Shown in pieces: positions 1 through 10,676 of a stretch of 64,000 nt of DNA. The notes beneath the pieces were generated by a model. The model was not told the DNA's origin, did no database searches, and saw only the letters and a program-made list of their open reading frames with translations. The translations under genes and the position numbers were made by a program. Source of the DNA: Takakia lepidozioides (taxonomy: Eukaryota; Streptophyta; Takakiopsida; Takakiales; Takakiaceae); the NCBI GenBank assembly GCA_030704615.1, contig CM060734.1:15686001-15750000 (forward strand), given 5' to 3'. Every line of letters begins with the position of its first letter. The stretch's first letter is position 1.

Positions 1-2
1 GC

Positions 3-278
3 ATGCTGGTCAAGCCACAGCTCCGCACGAAACGCGCCAGTATGACTGGCCTGACTGCAACACCCGAGGAAATAGTGGCCGAACGCGATGCGCTCACGCT
101 GGTGGTAAAAAACCTCAACCAGATGCACTCTCAAGCTACCACCGAAGCGGCTCTTCGAGGAATCTTTGGAAAAGATAACCTGGCACAGGTCTATTTCGGT
201 AAAATCGAACCCACGGAGAAGAACAAGCACTCTGGATTGGCTCTGCTTACCTGCAAAAACCCCGTATATTCACAGTAA
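3..278 (+). CDS. Unrecognised coding-like fragment at the left edge
   Basis: A 91-codon open frame, with its likely meaningful part from the internal ATG at 42. The encoded peptide looks protein-like (acidic N-terminus, then an amphipathic helix and a short Lys-rich stretch) and ends at 278. The next ORF on the opposite strand (270-671) ends at the same place, so the two converge tail to tail. I recognise no family. It may be an exon or a transposon ORF cut by the window edge. Confidence 0.25.
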   Translation: MLVKPQLRTKRASMTGLTATPEEIVAERDALTLVVKNLNQMHSQATTEAALRGIFGKDNLAQVYFGKIEPTEKNKHSGLALLTCKNPVYSQ

Positions 279-620
279 TGTAATAAGCCGCATGTTCTGG
301 GTAGCCATGGTGGTGGCGACCCTACTCTCCATAGCTGCTAGATCGCCTCGTATATCCGTTTTGATTGAAATGGCATGCTCTGCAAGCTTCCTGTCTATCT
401 CCCTCATCATGGAGTTGTGGTCTTGGTTGAGTCCAGAGTCTGCCTGAATGCTGAGGGAGTTTACCGCGGCCCTTTCACTGGCGTTAAAAGTTGGTAGGGC
501 GTATTCGTACGTATTCTCCTGGATTCTACTATTTCCATCTTGCTCACTTCTACGGTGGTTTTGTTGTTGTTGCGTGTAGTTGCTACGTGTAAGTAGTTGT
601 TGCGTTGATGTTCTGTATTT
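270..620 (-). CDS. Possible transposon-encoded coiled-coil protein fragment
   Basis: Minus-strand open frame (open from 671, protein-like from about 620). It has a short poly-Gln run and then a helical, charged segment with regularly spaced hydrophobic residues, suggesting a coiled coil at the C-terminus. There is no clear ATG at its head: the upstream end begins at a TTG. It partly overlaps, antisense, the acidic ORF at 631-1104. No family recognised; a gag-like or transposon accessory protein would fit, but this is only an inference from composition. Confidence 0.25.
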   Translation of the reverse strand, partial: KYRTSTQQLLTRSNYTQQQQNHRRSEQDGNSRIQENTYEYALPTFNASERAAVNSLSIQADSGLNQDHNSMMREIDRKLAEHAISIKTDIRGDLAAMESRVATTMATQNMRLITLL

Positions 621-630
621 CTGCTTCGTG

Positions 631-1104
631 ATGGAGAGCTCGTGGCGTGGAGTTCTAGGAAATATTTCCAATGTGCCTCAGACGACATCAGGTGGTAATC
701 TGAAGAAAGCGCGTCTATCTGCTGCAGATTCGCAAGTGCCGAATTCATGTTTTTCAGATCCTGTTCCACAAAAAAATGACGACGAAGAAGATGAGCTCGA
801 TTTGGCTTTTTCTACGTACCAGTCTGATACAGGAGTTGCTTCTTACGACGATCCAACTTTTGAAGATATGTTCAGTGTTGTCGATAGTGGATTTGTTGAT
901 GCAAATGGTAATTCAGTTCCTATAAGTCAAGACATTCTTGGTTTCGATGATCTTGATGCTGAACCGGATTGGTTAACTCACGCTTTCAGCGCCGCTGCTG
1001 AAAATATTTTCATGCAAGAACCGATTAATGATGGCGTTCAGAGTGCCGATTCTGCTAGTGCTTCGGAGCGACGCCTCACAAATCAAGCCTCTGCATTGAA
1101 GTGA
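631..1104 (+). CDS. Acidic 157-aa hypothetical protein
   Basis: ATG at 631 to stop at 1104. An Asp/Glu-rich stretch lies near residues 48-56 and further acidic segments follow (residues 70-125) with scattered aromatic residues, giving an acidic-activator-like composition. There are no Cys/His clusters, membrane segments or catalytic motif that I can name. Antisense frames are shorter and look like shadows. It lies directly upstream of the palindromic repeat region, so it may belong to the same mobile element or be a terminal exon. Function not assigned. Confidence 0.35.
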   Translation: MESSWRGVLGNISNVPQTTSGGNLKKARLSAADSQVPNSCFSDPVPQKNDDEEDELDLAFSTYQSDTGVASYDDPTFEDMFSVVDSGFVDANGNSVPISQDILGFDDLDAEPDWLTHAFSAAAENIFMQEPINDGVQSADSASASERRLTNQASALK

Positions 1105-1480
1105 GAGGAGAAAATAACCTCTTTCACAGTACCTAACGTTGCCATCGAAGCGAAGGGGCAGAAGAGAATACCACACCAGACACAGCAACAAGATTTGAAC
1201 CCGAACACACTTGGGTGGCACTGAGTGCCCTTAACCAATTGAGATACTGGCTGGTGGTAGCACACATTTGAAAGTAACTAAAATACCAATACCACCATTC
1301 AAGCTTTAGAAAAAAAAATTGACTGCATTTTGAACACTGAACATTCAACACCGTCACAGTCACCACTGTTACCACTAGGCCTTGCAAACTTTCTTATAAT
1401 TCATTGTTGCAACATGTTATATGAAGAGTTAATATTGATTTGAGAGATTAGAGAATTAGAGAATTTGATTTTGAGAATTA

Positions 1481-1785
1481 GATTTGGAGTGTATTCTGGG
1501 AGATCATCCGGTTAAGTGTACACATGTATGAACAAGGCTCTCCGTACTGGAGAAGAAGCTTAGTCCTGTGAGGACTTGGCTGTTTTGAGCGTTCCGTGAG
1601 GACTCAAAACATATTTTTGAGCTACTCATAACGCGTTTTGAGGGAGTCCTGTGAGGATTCAAAACGTGTTTTGAGCGAGTCCTGTGGGGACTCAAAACAT
1701 ATTTTTGAGCGACTCAAAACGTGTTTTGAGCGAGTCCCGTGGGGACTCAAAACATATTTTTGAGCGACTCAAAACGTGTTTTGAG

Positions 1786-1827
<42 letters not shown>

Positions 1828-3035
1828 TTTATTACTTAACATTTTGTTTTCAGTCCTACGAGGACTCAAAACGTGTTTTGAGCGAGTCCCGCTAGGACTC
1901 AATATATTTTTTATTTTTTATTTTTTTGATGAACATGGGACGAGGCCTTGGATTAGGTTTATTACGTTTATTTCAGGGAAAAAAATTAAAACCCTTGATT
2001 ACACCATGAGGCATACACACATAGTTTTGAGAGACTCAAAACGTGTTGTAAGCGACTATATATATATATATATATATTATTACTTAACACTTTGTTTTCA
2101 GTCCTACGAGGACTCAAGTAGTATTTTTGAGCAACTCAAATTGTACTGAAGAGCAGGCACGTGGTGCTCCGTGTAACTCACGGCAGTGTAACCCTCCGTG
2201 TAACTCACAACAGTGTAAACCCTCCATCTAACTCATGGCGGTTATGGCTCCTAGTGAGCCATAAAGGCGAGCGAGGTAGGGCGAGCATTTTGGCGAACTG
2301 GGAGCCATAACTGGCACCACGTGCCCACTCCCTGGCGTAAAGAGCAGGGTGTGGAGTATTCTCGCCGTTACACGGCGACATCTGAGTGGGTTTAATATAT
2401 AATCGGCCCTCCCAGCCGATTCGACATGTTGAATCGGCAATACACCGTGGGTGGCCAATTCGGCCTGATAATTAGTCATAAAAAACAGCATACTCCACAG
2501 TGCACACCTGATCTTTACGTGTTGTGAGCAAGTCCTGATAAGACTCAAAACATATTTTTGAGCAATTCAAAACGTGTTTTGAGCAAGTCCCGCTGGTACT
2601 CAAAACGTATTTTTGAGCGACTCATAAAAACCTGCTCTAGATTTTCCTTTATACTTTTTAGGGCATTTTGAAGCAGAACTCTTCGAGAGGCACAAGTGGC
2701 ATGGAACCGGTCATCCCATTGGGGGCAGGAGCATCGAACTGGCGCCGTAGGGAGATTAGTGGAATGCAATCTTGTCCCTTGGATGACATATCATCTAGGG
2801 TTGATGTAAAGCCAGCTAGTCAAAAGGTGGAACCAGGTGAGCAAATTTTATGCAGTGGAAAGTTCCCGCCCTTGGACTTCCTGCAATTTGCCGGGATGGC
2901 CTCGGGCTCCCGCCCTCAAGCCCACCCTTAAACAGCGGAAAGTCCTCAGGCACGAACTTTCTGCTATACAAAACGTGTTTTGATCGAGTCCCATTTGGAC
3001 TCAAAACGTATTTTTGAGCGACTCAAAACGTTATG
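1481..3035 (+). repeat. Dispersed repeat, copy 1: array of alternating short palindromes
   Basis: The repeat opens with a head of about 80 bases (GATTTGGAGTGTATT... GAACAAGGCTCTC) that recurs at 10,677. Many copies of two motifs follow: CTCAAAACGTGTTTTGAG (8-bp inverted arms around GT) and AGTCC(C)GTG(A/G)GGACT (5-6-bp inverted arms). They alternate at 1,559-1,790, 1,850-1,900, 2,030-2,120, 2,525-2,630 and 2,967-3,030, broken by (TA)n tracts near 1,788-1,820 and 2,057-2,077 and by a foldback segment (2,156-2,499). A module at about 1,925-2,000 recurs inverted near 6,030-6,090 and, more diverged, near 12,700-12,770. No protein is encoded convincingly. Confidence 0.7.
2156..2499. repeat. Nested inverted-repeat (foldback, MITE-like) segment
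   Basis: A perfect 12-bp inverted pair GGCACGTGGTGC / GCACCACGTGCC lies at 2156-2167 and 2314-2325. A second 10-bp pair TGTGGAGTAT / ATACTCCACA lies at 2350-2359 and 2490-2499. Between them are smaller hairpins (GTTATGGCTC...GAGCCATAA near 2,240-2,265; AATCGGC...GCCGATT near 2,400-2,420). Directly after the first arm is a three-fold imperfect tandem repeat of about 27 bp (2,168-2,250, unit CTCCGTGTAACTCAC...GTGTAACC). No ORF. The structure suggests small foldback elements nested in the surrounding palindromic repeat. Confidence 0.5.
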
Positions 3036-3039
3036 TCAA

Positions 3040-3880
3040 TTGTTTTTTCAATCCGCCTGAGGTAGAAGCCATATTTCCCTCTTGCTTATGAAGAGCAGAT
3101 TGTTAATTCTTTTTCTGTGGTTGTAAGTTGTTGTGATAATGATAAGTGAATAACATAGAGTCCCCACCACCGTACAAAAAATGTGTTTCAAAACTCGTAG
3201 ATGACCTAGAATATATTAGGGATCCATTTCAAACAATTGTCTTCACCATGATCTGTCCATGGATACATAATTGGTCCAAAATACCTCATAGTTTGTGAGA
3301 GTATGCCACCTAACTTGGTGTTAAATTCATCTAAGCTAACTATCTCTAAAAATTCAAAATGTTCGTGTCAAAATGGCATTAGTCCTTCTAAAGAGTCAAA
3401 ACTACGTTGATGCACAAGAGTGTTGGGGTTTTTCAGTGCAACTTTCTTCTTCGATAGCAACATCCAATCTAGACTCCAATTCAAGCTACAAGATAACAAG
3501 CCAACTAATTAGTAAGATTTCTACAAATTAACTAACTAACTCTCTCTCTCTCTCTATATATATATATAAAGGAAACCTAGGAGTGAAAACCCACAATTCA
3601 CGCCCTTGAGGAGGGGAAAAATTAACCCCCTTTCATTTGTGGGCCATGAGACTTTCAATGCCCAGACATACTATACTTTTAAATTTGGATAGATATAAAT
3701 GATGAACGCATGGTAATATAGACAAATCACAATATGATGCATATGGTCTACCTTCTCAACGACATACTAACTTGCGGGTGATATACATCAATTATTGAAT
3801 ACACGCATACATGTTGCGACCAATAAGATAATGTTATATCTGCATAAGTAGACAGATGTCTATTGTTTGGATGATCAAAA
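3040..3880. other. AT-rich intergenic stretch without a gene
   Basis: Nothing coding is seen. A (CT)n-(TA)n microsatellite lies at about 3,540-3,567. The rest is AT-rich single-copy-looking sequence. Confidence 0.5.
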
Positions 3881-3883
3881 TTT

Positions 3884-4636
3884 TCACTCTTGGAGTGATC
3901 GACTTTTGATGAAATGGTGACCTTTCGTAGCATAAATTGCTTCACCCAAGAACTTCCAAACTCGATTCCCCTTCAGCCAAAATGATATCAACGTCCAACT
4001 CTTCACGACCCTTTCTCCTACTATTAACATGTGAGAAGGGTAAGTTGAACCTTTGCGCTTCACACCAACGAGACCAACCTTCTCCTGCATGAAACTAGCT
4101 CCCGGGTACACTAATATGTCTCTTCCACAAAAAGGAAACTTGTCAAGGCTCACCCCGCAAATATGTTGATCCCAACTGAGATCATTGAGATCCATATGAT
4201 CGTGTGCATTACATGATGCATGTCTTATGTTGCAAAATAAGGCAATTGTCCCCCCTTTGACGAATTCCCATAATCTGAAAGAACTGGGCTCTGCATGTGG
4301 AAGAAAACTCTCAAGGATTGTGTTGGGATGTCTCACCACTGTGTATTGAGGTATTCCCAATTTGGTCCAGCTCAGAAGCTCTCCAGCAAGAAGCTTGGTC
4401 CGTATAATGTCCAGAGGAAGTTGCGTTACCATCTCATCGTCAAACAAACGTCGATTTAACATTTTTGTAGTATGCACATTTGCAAGATCAAAGTTTTTTT
4501 TGTCTTGTATCATTGCTTGTGCTTGAGTAGGATCCGATACGCACAATGCCTCGGAGCAGTCCGCATGAAGAGGTTTTTCCGCTTCAATAGCACTCGGAAT
4601 CGTTGCAGTGGAGAATTTTTCATGGGTTGAACTCAT
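3884..4636 (-). CDS. Orphan 250-aa hypothetical protein
   Basis: Uninterrupted minus-strand frame from ATG (4634-4636) to stop at 3884, with an in-frame stop just upstream of the start. It is the longest intact ORF in the left third. The protein is mixed alpha/beta in character; the N-terminal 60 residues are polar, and the middle and C-terminal parts have regular hydrophobic spacing with several Trp, His and Cys residues (residues 130-175 are rich in Cys and His, but not in a spacing I can assign to a zinc site). I do not recognise a family. The absence of frameshifts, unlike nearby relics, suggests a young insertion, a real gene or a conserved transposon ORF. Overlapping plus-strand ORFs at 4603-4821 are shorter and judged shadows. 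Confidence 0.4.
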   Translation of the reverse strand: MSSTHEKFSTATIPSAIEAEKPLHADCSEALCVSDPTQAQAMIQDKKNFDLANVHTTKMLNRRLFDDEMVTQLPLDIIRTKLLAGELLSWTKLGIPQYTVVRHPNTILESFLPHAEPSSFRLWEFVKGGTIALFCNIRHASCNAHDHMDLNDLSWDQHICGVSLDKFPFCGRDILVYPGASFMQEKVGLVGVKRKGSTYPSHMLIVGERVVKSWTLISFWLKGNRVWKFLGEAIYATKGHHFIKSRSLQE

Positions 4637-5077
4637 CAACTGGACCAACTATGAGCCTTCCCCAAGGTGCCACAACAATTCTTCTACATCAGAGCTTGTC
4701 AATTTTGCAGTCATGTGTGAATTCGTCTCTCGCAGAGGATTTTCTTCCGGACAGGAGGTCATCTATGAGATATCACAATATTTGGGTAGTTGTATATCAC
4801 AAGTTTGAGAGTTTAAACTAGACACACTTACACAACATCGAGTAACTACGTCTCTCTTTGCAACAAGCTCTACATAATGTACCACAACAACTCTAAACAG
4901 AGATGCAAAGAAGAAAGGAAAGACTGATCGGTGTTGCACCCTTTATACTTTAACAAAACCCGTTATATATGTTTGAAATTTTGAGAACAATGTCATCTTA
5001 TAGAAGTCTAGTTGTTAAGATGGGACAACATGAAGTACAATTAGATTTTGTCACCTTTTAGACACAATGCACATAAT

Positions 5078-6600
5078 GTATTTGATTGTCAACATACAAG
5101 TATAATGATGACTCTCTCTCTTACAAAATCTAACTTTGTTGTATGTTGGTACATCTTACACTCAAAACTCACCTGATAATCTAGAGAAGTACTCGTACTT
5201 TAGATCTTGTACCCATGATTGAACTATTAAAAGATAAAAAATTAGCTGCTGCAAATCCATCGAAAGACATGGTGCCGGAATGTGCCGGTCATTGGGCCTG
5301 TGCGATATTAGTCCTCCAGCGGACATGGATGACTGCGACGCACGTAAGGAGGAAACATATGTGCTACAAGGATTTTACTGGACCGTCCAATTGAATCAGA
5401 TTGTGCAGCGCTTGTACACATTTTGAGTCTTCATGGGATTTTTTTTTTTTTTTTACAGAAGTAAATGAAACCTGGATTCTCAATTCTCAAATATTGGATT
5501 CTCAATTTTCAATTATTTTAGTTGCTGAAATAGAAAAGAGACATCTGGAAGCACAATACAAACTTTAAAATACTTTAAAAAAAAACTCGTGAGTTTAAAT
5601 CTCAACAAAACTTCTTTTATATATTAAAATTTTATTTATTTATTAAAAAACAAGATTTGACCCTTGGCCCTTAACATTTTATTCCCTGATGGCTAGTATT
5701 TTACATTTTGTCTCATAATGTAAAATTCATGAAATTCAAAACTTTTGTAAGAACAAGATGAACAGCTACTGAAAACAACATTTTCAGCAGCTCAAAACAA
5801 TGTTTTGACCTGCTCAAAACATTGAAGATATTTGATTGTCAACATACAAGTATAATGATAATTATCACTCTTACAAATATCCGACTTTGTTACATGTTGG
5901 TACATCTTACACTCAAAACTCACCTGAAAATCCAAAGAAGTACTGGTACCTTAGATCTTGTAACCTTGATTGAACTATTAAAAGATAGAAAATTAGCTGA
6001 TCTGTAGATCCTGCAGTGCTCGCGAGTCCTCAAAGGACTTCCCCGAAATAAACCTAATAAACCTAATCCAGGGCCTCGTCCCCTGTTCATAAAAAAAAAA
6101 ATTAAAAAAGAAATGTATTGAGTCCTAGCGGGACTCGCTCAAAACATGTTTTGAGTCCTCGTAGGACTGAAAACAAAATGTTAAGTAATATATATATATT
6201 AGTCGCTTAAAAATATGTTGAGTCCCCGCGGCAAATCACATTTTGAGTCCTCACATAACTTGTTTTTTTCTTTTATAGAGGTAAAGGAAACCCGGATTCT
6301 TAATTTTCAATTATTTTAGTAGCTGAAACAGAAAGAAGACATCCGGAAGGACAATACAAACTTTAAATTACTGTAAGAAAAACTTGTGCTATTAAAAAAC
6401 AAGATGGGACACTTGGCCCCTAACATTTTATTCCATGATGGTTAGTATTGAATTTTGTCTTATTATGTACATAGTGGTCTCTAAACTTCATGAAATTCAA
6501 CATTTTTGTAAGAAGAAGATGAGTAGCTACTGAAAATATCATTTTCAATAGATCAAAACAACGTTTTCAGCGGCTCAAAACATCCGTTCAAAACATCGTG
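5078..6600. repeat. Diverged direct duplication, period about 750 bp
   Basis: Three collinear blocks of the first copy recur in the second: 5,078-5,250 with 5,826-6,003 (shared TTTGATTGTCAACATACAAG), 5,450-5,575 with 6,270-6,370, and 5,640-5,790 with 6,395-6,545. Each copy carries a different insert between blocks: 5,251-5,437 in the first, and an inverted palindrome-repeat piece (6,010-6,265) in the second. Homology is clear but with many substitutions and indels. No protein is encoded. Confidence 0.6.
6010..6268 (-). repeat. Inverted fragment of the palindromic repeat family
   Basis: This segment reads as the reverse complement of about 1,830-2,000. It contains the module beginning CCCTGTTCAT in inverse order, the AGTCC...GGACT and CTCAAAAC...GTTTTGAG palindromes, and a (TA)n tract. 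It sits inside the second copy of the 5.08-6.6 kb duplication and is absent from the first copy, so it was inserted after that duplication, or lost from one copy. Confidence 0.6.
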
Positions 6601-7131
6601 TTCAACCGCTCAAAACATTGTTTTCAGTCACAGCTTCACATGCTAATCCAAATAAGATCTTTGTTATGGGATTTTGTTGCACAACAATGTTACATTAATT
6701 AACACCACTTAGGTGTGAATAATGATCATTTTGGTATATCCTCAGGGAAAAAGTAGAACCCCAACAAAGCCATAACGGCCACCCTTTTTAGGTATGAATA
6801 ATGATGACTTTGGTACATAATGAATAATGATTACTTTGGTACATCCTCACTAGTAAAACGGGTACGTTATCTTTTTCTCCCATCTTCCCCTTGCTTCTTC
6901 TTTCTCGTTCCCCCCCACTTTCTTCCTTGTTTTTCTTCTCGTTTACAGGAGAGTGAATATCCTTGTGCAGACTGGTTAGGCGGTGGTAGTAAGAACACAA
7001 GCTAGCTAGTACATAAGGATCAGATAAGGAGTTTAAGTTGTGCACAACAGTGCAGTATGGTGATGTTTGACTGTTAATGTGTGGAGAAGAAACTGCGTTT
7101 GAACTTTGTTTGTGTACAAGTTTCATCTACA

Positions 7132-8775
7132 ATGGATAATCGGATTCTCACTGAGCTCCGGTAAGCTTTGGCATCCTCAGTTGTCATTGTATATCAAACT
7201 TTGAAGAAGAATCAATTTTGTTTCAGGGATCACGATGATCTATCAGTGGTTAGGTCTAATGTCAGACAAGATTTTACCAGGGATTGTGCTCTTAACTATG
7301 ATTGAGCTATAGATCCATGTTTACGATTCTAAAAATACATCAATAAGCAAACTTGACATTGAATTGTGATCTTTTATGCGTTGTGGGGTTATCACATGAT
7401 GGCCTTGATCCCAAGAAGTATTTCAGGAAGAATGAAGCCAAGAAGGAGGTGGTTGTAGACTTACTTCAGATGTTTGGTCCAAAAACTGATCACAATGGAT
7501 TCAAGCTTCAGCTCATCAGAGACCAAACTCTCATCCCCGAAATCGAGTCCTTGTACCACAGGGTGTATTCAAAAGCTTTGCAACACAATACTATTCTTGG
7601 TATGGAATTTTGTCGGGGATTTGTGGCTGAAAAAATGGGCAATCATGTTAATTGGGCTAATTTTGCTGCTGAACCTAACTCTGTGCAAGTTGGTCGGACC
7701 AAGACAGAGTGTCTTGCTCTAGGAAAGCACGAAATAGAGATTCAACCAACAATTTTACAAGTGGCCGAGAAAGCCATTTTTCAAGAGGAGAAGTTGCATG
7801 CTTATATGCAACACTTGTAGGAAGAGTACGAAGATACAGTCTCAAGGAAAAACAAGGAAATAAAAGAGTTAAATGAGAAGATTCCCTTTGTGAGGGATAT
7901 GGTGGATGACAGGGAATATGAGCTCAAGGAGGTGAAAGCAACTATGGATGTTCTGCATATTGAGAGACAGGAAATGGCCTCAAGATTGGAAAGCTTCTGT
8001 TCGGAGTCGTGTGAGACGAACATGGCATGGTCCAATGCCAAAATTGAATTGGACATGACAACATTTGCTTTGAAGAATGCAAGGGAACATCAAAAGTTCC
8101 TGCAATCAAGACTACTTGAATTGGAGAATCAACTTATGGAATATTGTTTCAGTCTTGAGCGGGAATCTTTGGAAACCCTACTGCAACAATCTTTGTCTAA
8201 AGTGGAGCAATTGGAAGAGGGGGCAAAAATGCTACTGCCACAGAGAAATTGTTCCAAGAGAGAGTCACTGAAATAGAGAAGTTGTACAATGAACAACAAG
8301 ACCATTACAGGGATCAAGATGAGCTCATTGCCCCCAACATCAAGTTGCTGGAATTAAGAGAGCGGGGAAAAAAAAAAATTGGGGGATGAGCTTGAAAAAA
8401 TCAAGAAGGGGGAGAATACCAACATCATTCATGAATCCTAAACTGATCGTTCATCCTCTACATCAAAAAGACATTTTCTAGAAAGTTAATGTTTATTCAC
8501 TTTGTGACTGTGGATCTCCATATCTTGATGCCATCACGTTGTCATGTGGCCATTTCTACCATGCAAATTGTCTTGGCTACCATTTGAATACTTCTTCAAA
8601 GTGCAGAGTTGAATATTGTGCTAAGGAGGTCCACCCCCTGGATGAAAAGTGTGAGGAAGAGGGGCTATTGTTCCAAGCGCGTTCAAGTGGTGATATGGAG
8701 ATGGGATAGCCAGGAAATTCAGGTAATGTTTTCGGGGGGACCACTCCTTATCAGTTTGGTAGACACGTGCGATAA
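7132..8775 (+). pseudogene. Broken coiled-coil protein with C-terminal RING-like finger
   Basis: Exon 1 (7132-7160) starts with ATG and ends at a GT donor; exon 2 starts at 7227 after a good CAG acceptor and continues in phase, but reaches a stop at 7303. A long frame from about 7391 encodes a folded N-terminal part, then from about 7,780 a charged coiled coil to about 8,276. It has an in-frame TAG at 7818-7820 and needs a frameshift near 8,220 and another at a poly-A run near 8,370 to continue. Further on, frame 8,485-8,769 shows a RING-like pattern: CxC, CxxHxxHxxC and CxxxxC within about 60 residues. The order coiled coil plus RING would suit an E3 ligase, but the exact family is not recognised. 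The breaks mark a pseudogene unless some are sequencing errors. The 3' part is duplicated at 17,022. Confidence 0.45.
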
Positions 8776-9102
8776 AAGGGTATTTTCCTATGGGGTATTA
8801 ATTTAATTTTTTGATTTTTTCTACACCCTATAATTTTATAATTTTGTAATATACAGCATTTTTGAGTAGGCTATTTTTTTAATATTCAGCAGCAACCATG
8901 AATATTTGATATGCTATATTAATATAAAAATAAATAAAATGAAATTCTACAAAGCAAAAACTTGTGTTTTACATTCCCATGCAAACTTGTATTTTACATT
9001 TCATTACTTGCTAGAAACAAACTCATCTAGAGTATCACTATCGACATCAGCAAGGGTGTATACATCCTGACCTCTATCGTAAGTCAAAGTTACTGAGCTA
9101 AT
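7942..9102 (+). repeat. Duplicated 1,161-bp block, copy 1
   Basis: Positions 7942-9102 match 17,022-18,182 at a constant offset of 9,080, and I can see only a couple of substitutions (for example near 8,778 and in the AT-rich tail). The block starts inside the coiled-coil region and ends in noncoding sequence about 330 bp after the RING-like stop. The offset is constant, so there are no indels, which implies a recent event. Here the block is contiguous with the gene's 5' half, so this is the likely donor copy. Confidence 0.85.
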
Positions 9103-9892
9103 AATAGATCTATATCTATCCATTTACTATCAGTGACATCGTACTTGAACTTCAGATGCCCTCTTGACTTAGAGAAGTAATTTAATAGTACCATGATATT
9201 GGTTTATGGTTTGTTGAAGAGATCTACTGGTTGACGAGAGACCCCCATCTAGTGCCCACCTTCCTCCTCATCTTTTGTATCCTACCTATCCACCAGGCAC
9301 CATGATCCGGCGGTTGTATAGGAAGGCCAGTCGTCAGAGAGAAAAGAAACAGAATGGAAGGGTAGAACATCGTGGCATATGCAATTACACATGTTCATCA
9401 TGGATCTAAGTAATCAAACAGCTTAACCCTAGCTCTGCCCACACTTTACAGTGTAGGCAGGGTCATTTTCTGGTCAATGAACAATCAGCTAAGTAACTAC
9501 AAAGGGGTTTTTGCCCCTTTCTTTTCACACTACACATCCATACACTGCTTGACACGTGTCATTCAAAAATACCTTTACCCTATGAGTAATTCTAAATAAA
9601 ATATAATTGGAGCCTTTAACCTCTACCCTATATTCATTTAAATGCTCCCGCCTATATTTCTCATACCCTATATTACTTTGAAAAATGTTCTAATTTTTAC
9701 TTGTGGAGAATAAATGGCAAAATATATTTTTTGCACATTAGGTGATAATTTTTGGAAGTGGACCCCCCAAGGTAATGTTAGTGATCCATGTGATAGAAAT
9801 GACTTGCAGTATAGTATTCTTATCTTTTGGTTGTTTATAGTTTTGTCAGTTGTATGAAGTGTTAATGGTTGTGTGTGGTACACTTAGGTCAT

Positions 9893-10039
9893 ATGTCTTC
9901 AACATTTTCTGAGGCTAGTATAGCTCATGCTGCATCTAAGATCAAAGGGCAAGGAATGAAGAATTCTGGTGCAGTTGCTCCCGAAGTTAAAGATCCAGCA
10001 AAAAAAAAAAAACGTAACGAAGGGCCCAACATCAACTGA
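9893..10039 (+). CDS. Possible terminal exon with a Lys-rich nuclear-signal-like tail
   Basis: A 48-codon frame from ATG 9893 to stop 10039, preceded by an AG acceptor-like site (9886-9887). The peptide is Ser/Ala-rich and ends with Ala-Lys-Lys-Lys-Lys-Arg, a basic cluster encoded by a run of 12 A. It could be the last exon of the coiled-coil/RING gene upstream, whose sequence has a GT donor-like site at about 8,722; this is an inference. The surrounding 9,103-10,670 otherwise shows nothing recognisable. Confidence 0.25.
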   Translation: MSSTFSEASIAHAASKIKGQGMKNSGAVAPEVKDPAKKKKRNEGPNIN

Positions 10040-10676
10040 ACTGTTCTAGAGGTTCAACTTTCACACCATTCAGTACAGTACAAGATAGAATGCATTCGTA
10101 CATGTGAGTATCTTTAGGTAACTTAGGCTTGGACTTAGTTTTTGTAGTTGAGCACCATCTCATAAACATGTGTGGGACCAAATTTTTTGGTATCAATTTA
10201 AAGAGCTAAGTTTGGAGCTTCATCGTTTGCTAGCTATAAGCTTCATTGTACTTTACTTTAACCAATATCCATGTATAAGTTCATTTGAGCCTTTTCAATG
10301 GGATGCCCTCTGTGAATGTATTTGAGTTGATTTTATTTAAGGTTGTTTGTATCTAACTGATGAATATATGAGGTGAATTGTGCTCTCTGTTTTTGGCATG
10401 GATAGAAGGATACAATAAAATTCACAACAAAGTATTTTGTATTTTGATTCAAATGTCAGAAGTGGCTTGGTAGCAGTGGGGCCTAAATCACTATTGGGAT
10501 TTTTTGTCCACCTTGGTGAACTTACCATGCAGGATCCTTCAGTCAAATAGGCTAATTGTAAGGGGGACAATCCACCTTGTGTAGATTTAGCGATCTGTTG
10601 GTAAGGGTCGGAGAATGACGTACAGAGGGGCACCCTTGTGGCAGGATCTTGGACAAAGGTCTTTATACATATAACG

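Noticed and set aside
2728-2760. TGGCGCCGTAGGGAG resembling a Ty3 primer-binding site
   Set aside because: No LTR with TG...CA borders and no gag follows; probably coincidence or an old remnant.
4603-4821. Plus-strand ORFs
   Set aside because: Antisense to the 5' end of the intact 250-codon minus ORF and without motif; judged shadows.
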